Assembly: GCA_903928345.1 (NCBI GenBank)
Contig: CAIYQO010000080.1
Span: 1-34,105 of the forward strand
Length of the DNA: 34,105 nt
Reading direction: 5' to 3'
DNA from: an uncultured bacterium
GTDB taxonomy: Bacteria; Armatimonadota; Hebobacteria; CAIYQO01
Part shown: positions 28,687 to 34,105 of the stretch, piece by piece
How positions within the stretch are numbered: position 1 is the stretch's first letter
Layout of the letters: each line of letters opens with the position of its first letter
Notes under the pieces: model-generated
The model's database searches: none
What the model was told of the DNA's origin: nothing
Seen by the model: only the letters and a program-made list of their open reading frames with translations
Translations under genes and position numbers: made by a program

Positions 28687-30492
28687 TCACCCCCACCACT
28701 GCCCCAGCACCTCCGCATGGTCGACCGGCAGCCAGGAACGGTAGGGGGTGCCGCCTTCGCCGGCGCTGCCGAAGTCGCACAGGTACAGCGTCTGACCGTC
28801 GGACGTGGGGCAGGCCAGCAGCAACAGCGGCGGCAGGCGACCCGGCCAGGCGGTGGGGACGGCGACCAGCGCGGCGGCGTCGAGGGTGGGCACGTCGTCG
28901 GGACCCAGGGTGTTGAAACGGCGGTCATAGGTGAGGAGCAGCGGGCCGCGGTAGAGGGAGGTCAGCCCGGCGCAGGCGTTGGCACCCGTCCAGCCGTGCA
29001 GCGACATCTCCAGCGCCAGTTCCACCACGTCGCCCGGCGCCCAGGTGCGGGGAAGTGCCAGATAGCCGGGGGTCACGTCGGCGACCGGCACACCGTTCAC
29101 CGTCACCGTCGCCCCCGGCGACCAGCGGGGGATACGCAGGCGCAGGGTGAAGGCGGTCGGCGCCGCCGGGGTCACCGTCAGGCGGATGTGCCCGTCCAGT
29201 GGGTAGTCGGTCTCCTGGCGCAGCGTCACCGGCGTGTCGCCGACGGTCGTCTCCAGCGTGCCCGGCGCGTACAGGTTCAGCGTCAGGCCGTCGGGGGCGT
29301 GCGTCAGTGCCCACGCGCTCACGAGGCCGAAGCCACGCGCGCTGTTCACGCTGCAGCAATTGAGTTCCGGGCTGCCGGCGCGGCTCTGAAAGACGATGGT
29401 GTGCGCGCTGGCCTCGCGGATGCCGTCCATCGGCGTGTTGTACGTCGCCCAGCGCCCGGTCACCGAGTGCAGGCCGAGGACGGAGTTCCACAGCGTCAGC
29501 TCCAGCTCGTCCGCGACGCGCGGATCGCCGGTCAGGTGCAGCATCTCCACCGTGAGCGCTGACCACGCGACCGTGCAGCACGTCTCGATGGCGCCGGTGT
29601 TGAAGGGGTCACCGGTGGCCTGTTCGCCCGAGGAGAAGCCGCCGTTGTTGTGCCGGTCGCCGCGCGCGATGCTCTCCCACAGGCGGGTGAAGGCCTCGCG
29701 GTAGCGCGCCTCTCCGGTGATACGGTGCAGCGCGGCCAGTGCCATCACCGGGTGCAGGCTTTCCCAGCGCGGCTTGGGGAGCTGGTAGAAGTCGAGGCCG
29801 GCCAGCGCGCCCTCCAGGTAGTTGCCCGCCAGCGGGGCGCCGTCGGCATCCAGCGCGGCGAACTCGTCCACCAGTTGCCGCGCCAGCGCTGGGTAGCGCG
29901 CGTCGCCGGTGGCGTCGTAGAGCAGGCACAACCCATGGGCGGGGGCCATGTTCATCTCCGTGTTGCCGGTCTCCACCAGGCGGGGGTGCACGTCGCCCAG
30001 GTAGCGCGCGCAGAGCAAGTCGCCGATGCGCGCCGCGCAAGCCAGCGCGTCGGCGTCACCCGTCACCCCGTGCCAGGTGAGCAGCCCGAGCATGATGTGG
30101 TAGTGTCCCCAGGTGTCCCACGTTCCCTCGCCCGCGGTGTCGGGAGACATGCCGCTGTTGGGTGCCCAGTTCGTCAGGTGCTTATCGGCCGGCCACGGGC
30201 CCAGGTAGCCGTCGTCGGCCTGCAAGCTGACCAACTCGCGCACGAAGGCGGTCAGGTGGGCGCGCAGCGCGGGGTCGCCGGTGAGGCGCAGCACTTCCGT
30301 CGCGCCGGTCAGGTATTTCCCCGCGAATTCCCCCGCCCACGGCACCAGGATGCGGTGCGGCAGCCGGTCGCGGTCGCGGAAGATCTCCACCATCGCCGGG
30401 TTGGCGTCCGGCGCCGGCAGCAACCACTGCGCCGTCACCCCGCGCAAATACGCCGCCAGGGGACCATCGAGAGAGAAGCGGGTGGGGGGCAT
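28687..30492 (-). CDS. GH127-type glycoside hydrolase (beta-L-arabinofuranosidase-like)
   Basis: GH127 enzymes release beta-L-arabinofuranose with a zinc-bound cysteine nucleophile. The 601-residue protein has an (alpha/alpha)6-like helical first half and beta-sandwich C-terminal regions. Key residues are visible: Glu303 and Cys305 (AIETCC), the Cys379-Cys380 pair (ELNCCSVNSARG), and Glu290 in SSGEQATG as a candidate acid/base. These correspond to the Glu-x-Cys and Cys-Cys zinc ligands of the characterised family. No signal peptide is present, so it should act in the cytoplasm. I chose ATG 30492 because GGAGG is 5 bases upstream. Related GH146 or DUF1680 members with other substrates are possible. 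Confidence 0.88.
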   Translation of the reverse strand: MPPTRFSLDGPLAAYLRGVTAQWLLPAPDANPAMVEIFRDRDRLPHRILVPWAGEFAGKYLTGATEVLRLTGDPALRAHLTAFVRELVSLQADDGYLGPWPADKHLTNWAPNSGMSPDTAGEGTWDTWGHYHIMLGLLTWHGVTGDADALACAARIGDLLCARYLGDVHPRLVETGNTEMNMAPAHGLCLLYDATGDARYPALARQLVDEFAALDADGAPLAGNYLEGALAGLDFYQLPKPRWESLHPVMALAALHRITGEARYREAFTRLWESIARGDRHNNGGFSSGEQATGDPFNTGAIETCCTVAWSALTVEMLHLTGDPRVADELELTLWNSVLGLHSVTGRWATYNTPMDGIREASAHTIVFQSRAGSPELNCCSVNSARGFGLVSAWALTHAPDGLTLNLYAPGTLETTVGDTPVTLRQETDYPLDGHIRLTVTPAAPTAFTLRLRIPRWSPGATVTVNGVPVADVTPGYLALPRTWAPGDVVELALEMSLHGWTGANACAGLTSLYRGPLLLTYDRRFNTLGPDDVPTLDAAALVAVPTAWPGRLPPLLLLACPTSDGQTLYLCDFGSAGEGGTPYRSWLPVDHAEVLGQWWG

Positions 30493-30509
30493 GGGCACCT
30501 CCGGTGGTA

Positions 30510-30577
30510 GTTCAACGTTCCAAGTTCAACGTTCAAAGAGAGATGGCCGTTATTCTACAACGTTGAACGTTGAACGT
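30510..30577. repeat. GTTCAACGTTC-type inverted repeat, copy 2
   Basis: Left arm GTTCAACGTTCCAAGTTCAA and on to 30541, right arm 30558-30577 with CAACGTTGAACGTTGAACGT. It lies between the glycosidase start and the end of cysE, both minus-strand genes, and may terminate cysE. Confidence 0.65.
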
Positions 30578-30580
30578 AAC

Positions 30581-31261
30581 CTACGCATCGCACGGCGGCA
30601 GGGGTTCGTCGGCGTTGACGATGTGGTGCGCGCCTTCCAACTCGGCGACGCGGGACTCCAGGCGGGCGACGTGCTCGCGCAGGGTTTGCAGACACTCGTG
30701 CACGGGGTCGGGCATCTTGTCGTGTTCCAGCGGTTCGGGGCGCCGGCCGTGGATGCGTACCACTTCGGCGGGCACGCCCACCGCGGTGGAGCCGGCGGGC
30801 AGCGGTTGCAGCACCACGGCGTTGGAGCCGATGAGGGAGTTCTCGCCCACGGTGAAGGAGCCGAGGATCTTGGCGCCCGCGCCCACCAGCACGTTGTCGC
30901 CGAGGGTCGGGTGGCGCTTGCCCTTCTCTTTGCCGGTGCCGCCCAGCGTGACGCCCTGGAAGAGGGTCACGTTGCGCCCGATCTCGACCGTTTCACCGAC
31001 CACCACGCCCATGCCGTGGTCGATGAAGAGCCCTTCGCCGATGATCGCCGCGGGGTGGATCTCGATGCCGGTCTTGCGGCGTGCCACCTGCGAGATGAAG
31101 CGCGCGGTGACGGGCAGGCCCCAGCGCCACAGGCGATGGGCCACGCGGTGCCACCAGATGGCGTGCAGGCCTGAGTAGCACAACAGCACCTCCAGCACGC
31201 TCCGCGCCGCCGGATCCCGCTCAAAGACCGCCTGAATGTCACGTTGTAGTCGCCCAAACAT
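30581..31261 (-). CDS. cysE: Serine O-acetyltransferase (EpsC/CysE type)
   Basis: This enzyme acetylates L-serine with acetyl-CoA to O-acetylserine, the precursor of cysteine. The 226-residue protein has the short helical N-terminus of the EpsC subtype ([17 protein letters not shown]), then the left-handed beta-helix of hexapeptide repeats with catalytic [12 protein letters not shown] and [19 protein letters not shown] coiled-coil-like C-terminal tail follows ([20 protein letters not shown]). ATG 31261 has no ribosome site; a TATACT box lies 6 bases before it, so the mRNA is probably leaderless. Confidence 0.95.
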   Translation of the reverse strand: MFGRLQRDIQAVFERDPAARSVLEVLLCYSGLHAIWWHRVAHRLWRWGLPVTARFISQVARRKTGIEIHPAAIIGEGLFIDHGMGVVVGETVEIGRNVTLFQGVTLGGTGKEKGKRHPTLGDNVLVGAGAKILGSFTVGENSLIGSNAVVLQPLPAGSTAVGVPAEVVRIHGRRPEPLEHDKMPDPVHECLQTLREHVARLESRVAELEGAHHIVNADEPLPPCDA

Positions 31262-31267
31262 GCCCAG

Positions 31268-31296
31268 AGTATACCGGGGCGGCGGGGGTAGGTCAA
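31268..31296 (-). promoter_or_regulatory. Promoter of cysE, leaderless arrangement
   Basis: On the minus strand TTGACC (31296-31291), an exact 17-bp spacer and TATACT (31273-31268) stand 6 bases before ATG 31261. Both boxes differ from consensus at one position. Confidence 0.75.
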
Positions 31297-31498
31297 CGGG
31301 CCGGGCGGCAAGGCTACCGTGGGGGCGGTGAAAAGTGGGATTTGTGGGGGTAAGAATAGTTTAGTGGTTTAGTTTGCTTAGTTGGGGGGGCGGGTTTGCG
31401 GTTGCCTGGGTGTAGGGAGATGGAGTTGTGATGAAATGTTTACCCGTCCTCTTATTCAATGCCAAAGTAGATTGTTGTTTCTGATTTCAACTTGATCT

Positions 31499-31542
31499 CG
31501 TAGTTCAACTACGTGGTCGAGTAAACAGTTATCTGATATTCT
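31499..31542 (+). promoter_or_regulatory. Controller-gene promoter with palindromic operator
   Basis: A perfect 15-bp palindrome, CGTAGTTCAACTACG (31499-31513), lies next to the expected -35 position (31514-31519). A TATTCT -10 box (31537-31542) stands 6 bases before ATG 31549. Controller proteins of R-M systems bind such palindromes (C-boxes) to regulate themselves and the nuclease gene. No ribosome site is visible, consistent with leaderless controller genes reported in other systems. Confidence 0.5.
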
Positions 31543-31548
31543 AAAACG

Positions 31549-31767
31549 ATGATTAAAGGACTACTCGGCAGACGAATATCTGCGCTGCGAAGATCAAAAG
31601 GTCTCGCACAGGAGCGTCTAGCTGAGAAATCAGGGTATTCGGCAGAATTTATTAGCCGGATCGAACGTGGCATTAACTCACCTTCAGTTGATGGATTGGA
31701 AAGAATCGCTCATGCGCTTTGCGTCGAAATCAAAGATTTGTTTGATTTCTCGGAGATAAGCAAATGA
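31549..31767 (+). CDS. R-M controller protein, XRE-type helix-turn-helix
   Basis: C proteins delay nuclease expression until the host DNA is methylated. The 72-residue protein is almost entirely an XRE helix-turn-helix: LGRRISALRRSKGLAQERLA, then YSAEFISRIERGINSPSVDGL and IAHALCVEIKDLFDF. Length and context match C proteins. Its stop overlaps the nuclease start (ATGA, 31764-31767), so the two are translationally coupled. The AT-rich composition contrasts with the chromosome, pointing to horizontal transfer of the whole module. Confidence 0.85.
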   Translation: MIKGLLGRRISALRRSKGLAQERLAEKSGYSAEFISRIERGINSPSVDGLERIAHALCVEIKDLFDFSEISK

Positions 31768-32744
31768 CGAATAAGCGAAGTAGCTCTAAATTACCAGCGC
31801 TTCCTCAGTTATTACAGAGGAAACTGTATAAAACCGGCCAGACGAGAGGTGCGGACGATGATGAGATTTATCAAAATCGTGTATTACGCGCCAGCACTGT
31901 ATTAATCCCGTATAACTATATAGAACAATGCTATACGACGGTTGGGGAATTGCCAACGTACAAAAATGGTTATATAGTGTTGATTAGTCCTGAAGACTAT
32001 TTTACTGCGATGGACATCAAATCAGACTTTAAGAAAAGGGGGCTTGAACTAGGCCAAAACACCCTAATATTTTACGAAACAAGGGAACAATGGAATACTT
32101 ACAATCCAGATTCTAAAGGCTTGAGAGCCGCTGATAAGCGCACAGCTCCACTCGGTGGGAAATATGTCGCTAGGATACCGGGCACGACCTCATCTTCAAA
32201 ATCAAATCGGATCGCCCGTGGATATAGCACAACTAGATCGAAAGGTGCAGGGATTAGAGTTTATGAATATGCAGATTCAGATACTATCGAGCAATGTAAA
32301 CTACAACTTGAAGGTTTATTCTGGCATTGCATTGATTCTACTGAAGTCGTGCTCCAGAATGGGATGAATGCCGATGACGCAAAGAAGCGCAAAGAAGGAA
32401 TTATAACCAAGTGTAATGAGAATCAATTGCTCGATTTATCGCGTCTTAATAAATTGCGAATTATCGATGAGAACAACCGAACGATATGTCCTTTATGTCT
32501 CGAAGAATTATCCAGCCAAGGATTTTTCGATAAGATGGCGCAAGCTAAAGGTCGTCTCGTACTCGATTTGACGATTACACAGTTGAATTTATTTCACATC
32601 GACGAATTGCGAATTGATTCATTGAATCACCGTCCTTATAATTTGGGCTGGGGACACCATCATTGTAATGTAGTTGTAAAAGATTCCGGAATTATTGCAA
32701 CTATAGAATGGATGAAAAAAGTTATTGCTCGTCAGCCAAAGTAA
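31764..32744 (+). CDS. Type II restriction endonuclease with HNH-type zinc motif
   Basis: The 326-residue protein has a C-terminal HNH-like region: a CPLC knuckle (Cys242, Cys245), then FHIDEL, SLNHRPYNLGWGHHHCN (His298-300, Cys301). These can provide zinc ligands and the catalytic His/Asn. The N-terminal 230 residues presumably carry target recognition and dimerisation. The position between a controller and a methyltransferase makes the nuclease role strong. The sequence reminds me of the BstXI family, but this is recall and unproven, so the recognition site is not assigned. The gene converges on the methyltransferase with an 11-bp gap. Confidence 0.85.
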   Translation: MTNKRSSSKLPALPQLLQRKLYKTGQTRGADDDEIYQNRVLRASTVLIPYNYIEQCYTTVGELPTYKNGYIVLISPEDYFTAMDIKSDFKKRGLELGQNTLIFYETREQWNTYNPDSKGLRAADKRTAPLGGKYVARIPGTTSSSKSNRIARGYSTTRSKGAGIRVYEYADSDTIEQCKLQLEGLFWHCIDSTEVVLQNGMNADDAKKRKEGIITKCNENQLLDLSRLNKLRIIDENNRTICPLCLEELSSQGFFDKMAQAKGRLVLDLTITQLNLFHIDELRIDSLNHRPYNLGWGHHHCNVVVKDSGIIATIEWMKKVIARQPK

Positions 32745-32755
32745 CCACTTCCTTC

Positions 32756-33850
32756 TTATAAGAACATTTTAATCTGCGGCTGTATGTAGATCTGTTTTTT
32801 TGACGAAACTATTTCGTGTTTATCGATGGTGTTTTCGCAATCACTGTTGTGGCTGATATTCGCAACTCGTTCAGAAATATATGATGCCCATTTGCTTTCG
32901 ATATCTATTATTATACAGCGCCTATTTAGCTTTAACGCTGCTACCGCAGTATTTCCTCCACCACCGAAGCAATCAAGAATAATATCGCCTTTATATGTTG
33001 TTGCTGAGATAGCATGCTCAAGCATATCTATCGGTTTTTCAGCAGGATGCTTGCCAGGATAGGGTCTCACAGATTTGAACGTCCAAACATCAGTGAATTC
33101 TTTCGAACTATCCATATTAAATACACGAATAATATCCTCGTATTCTGGCATGTGTTGTATATTGCCAGTTCCGATTATTGCCTCACATATTTTTGCATAT
33201 TGTTCTCGGCTCGGTGTATTCCTCCCTGCTTCCCAATTAGAGACAGCTCCTCCATGATTTACTTTACCATATGCGCCAATCCTCTCAGTTAATTCGTGTT
33301 GTGACAATCCAGATTTTTTCCTAATTTCTTGTAAAAATTGAGCGAAAGAAGATCGATGTAAATTTCCTTCTACTGCTGGCTCGAAGAAAAGAAGCCTCTC
33401 TGAATGCGGATACCATTGACGCAATGCTTCCTTTTTCATTTTTCCTTTCCAACCGTCAAATCCAGGATCATTAGGCTTCGTCCACACAATATGCGAAAGG
33501 AAGTTAAATTGATCAGACAACAATACTTCAAGCCGCCCTGCCATAGATGAGTCACAAAATAAAAATAGTGAACCATTCGGTTTTAATACTCGACGCCACT
33601 CATCAGCATACATACCGATCCATTCCAAATAATGTTGATCATGTTCAAATGCAGTATCACCATAGATATTCTGTTTTTTAGTTGCATGGTACGGCGGATC
33701 TGTGAGTATTAATGACACAGAGCCCGCCGGGAAGCTGTGGAGCATAAAAAGGGAATCGCCTTCAGCAACAATAGCCTGTGTGTTCGAGTAGACAAGGTAC
33801 TGCTCGATGCATTGCTGGATTTGTCTGAAGTCATCAATACGAGTGGTCAT
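32756..33850 (-). CDS. Beta-class DNA methyltransferase (N4-cytosine or N6-adenine) with embedded helix-turn-helix
   Basis: This partner methyltransferase protects host DNA from the nuclease. The 364-residue protein has motif IV TDPPY (DPPY 51-54) near the N-terminus, and motif X/I elements HPAEKP (268-273) and LDCFGGGGNT (292-301) near the C-terminus. That order is typical of the beta class. DPPY does not tell N6-adenine from N4-cytosine. Residues about 168-224 are a complete XRE-type helix-turn-helix (QEIRKKSGLSQHELTERIG, then GAVSNWEAGRNTPSREQ), inserted in the target-recognition region. ATG 33850 lacks a ribosome site; TATACT lies 8 bases upstream, so it may be leaderless. Confidence 0.92.
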   Translation of the reverse strand: MTTRIDDFRQIQQCIEQYLVYSNTQAIVAEGDSLFMLHSFPAGSVSLILTDPPYHATKKQNIYGDTAFEHDQHYLEWIGMYADEWRRVLKPNGSLFLFCDSSMAGRLEVLLSDQFNFLSHIVWTKPNDPGFDGWKGKMKKEALRQWYPHSERLLFFEPAVEGNLHRSSFAQFLQEIRKKSGLSQHELTERIGAYGKVNHGGAVSNWEAGRNTPSREQYAKICEAIIGTGNIQHMPEYEDIIRVFNMDSSKEFTDVWTFKSVRPYPGKHPAEKPIDMLEHAISATTYKGDIILDCFGGGGNTAVAALKLNRRCIIIDIESKWASYISERVANISHNSDCENTIDKHEIVSSKKQIYIQPQIKMFL

Positions 33851-33858
33851 AGCATGAT

Positions 33859-33888
33859 AGTATACACTTGGTTCCAGTAGAATGTGAA
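33859..33888 (-). promoter_or_regulatory. Promoter of the methyltransferase gene, leaderless arrangement
   Basis: On the minus strand TTCACA (33888-33883), an 18-bp spacer and TATACT (33864-33859) precede ATG 33850 by 8 bases. No ribosome site is present. Confidence 0.7.
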
Positions 33889-34105
33889 TAGCTCTGTCAA
33901 AAATGAAGGGTATTTACATTCCCGGCCATCTCCTTCTTCCGTCCTGGGGTCAGGCGGCGGGCGGACTGCTGTCGCCGCTTACCCTCTGCATCCCCGCTTT
34001 GCTCACCCGTCCTGGCCATCCGGCATGACAGCGGGGTGTCACTCAGGTACACTGAGGGACATCTTGTTTGAAAGGTCGGGGAGAAGGGGTGTGCGTGGAG
34101 GCCGG
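33889..34105. other. Gene-free right end
   Basis: No credible coding region or RNA gene is seen. GC content rises again from about 33920, which probably marks the right boundary of the AT-rich R-M island. The last 50 bases are G-rich and may lead into a gene beyond the window. Confidence 0.5.

Noticed and set aside
1-34105. tRNA, rRNA or riboswitch genes
   Set aside because: No cloverleaf with the conserved GGTTCGAATCC-type arm, no rRNA blocks and no recognisable riboswitch core were found by eye.

Overview
The window is about 34 kb of mostly GC-rich bacterial chromosome. It looks like a diderm: there is a lipobox lipoprotein, and a large exported protein whose C-terminus reads like an outer-membrane beta-barrel ending in Phe. 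The order mnmG - rsmG - parA - parB with two perfect parS sites is typical of a region near the chromosomal replication origin, but I see no DnaA-box cluster or rRNA. Phylum cannot be read with confidence. The GC content, the many long intergenic palindromes and the HAF-repeat and GH127 genes would fit an Armatimonadota- or Planctomycetota-like lineage, and this is inference only.

Layout. 1-2700: the tail of an Ig-like-domain gene, a HAF-repeat lipoprotein, and a REP-associated tyrosine transposase (RAYT) flanked by three copies of a REP-like palindrome. 2720-4342: a zinc-ribbon membrane protein on the minus strand. 4471-9986: mnmG (apparently leaderless), an inserted inverted-repeat element, rsmG, two small unknown genes sharing a C-terminal motif, then parA and parB from a near-consensus promoter. 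One parS lies inside the end of mnmG and the second lies just after parB. 10258-14010: a Gfo/Idh/MocA oxidoreductase and the acetolactate synthase pair ilvB-ilvN. 14381-16344: a two-gene minus-strand unit of a GAF-GGDEF diguanylate cyclase, split by a G8 homopolymer frameshift, and a DUF4279-like protein. 16504-19720: an unknown membrane-anchored protein, an exported phosphodiester-glycosidase-like protein and a second Gfo/Idh/MocA oxidoreductase. 20160-24202: anmK and a metalloprotease/propeller/barrel protein. 24720-28506: a small membrane protein, a zinc-ribbon DUF4352-like protein, and a TrkH-TrkA-type potassium uptake pair. 28687-31261: a GH127-type glycosidase and cysE. 31499-33888: an AT-rich type II restriction-modification island with controller, HNH nuclease and beta-class methyltransferase.

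The intergenic gaps carry the main surprise. Nearly every one holds a long palindromic or nested inverted-repeat element, from at least six families. One family has a conserved hairpin with paired, compensating base changes between copies, and it sits directly after gene ends with a T-tract. These look like mobile palindromes that act as terminators. A second theme is leaderless initiation. Good -10 boxes lie 6-8 nt before the start codons of mnmG, cysE and the methyltransferase gene, and possibly of the controller gene and anmK.
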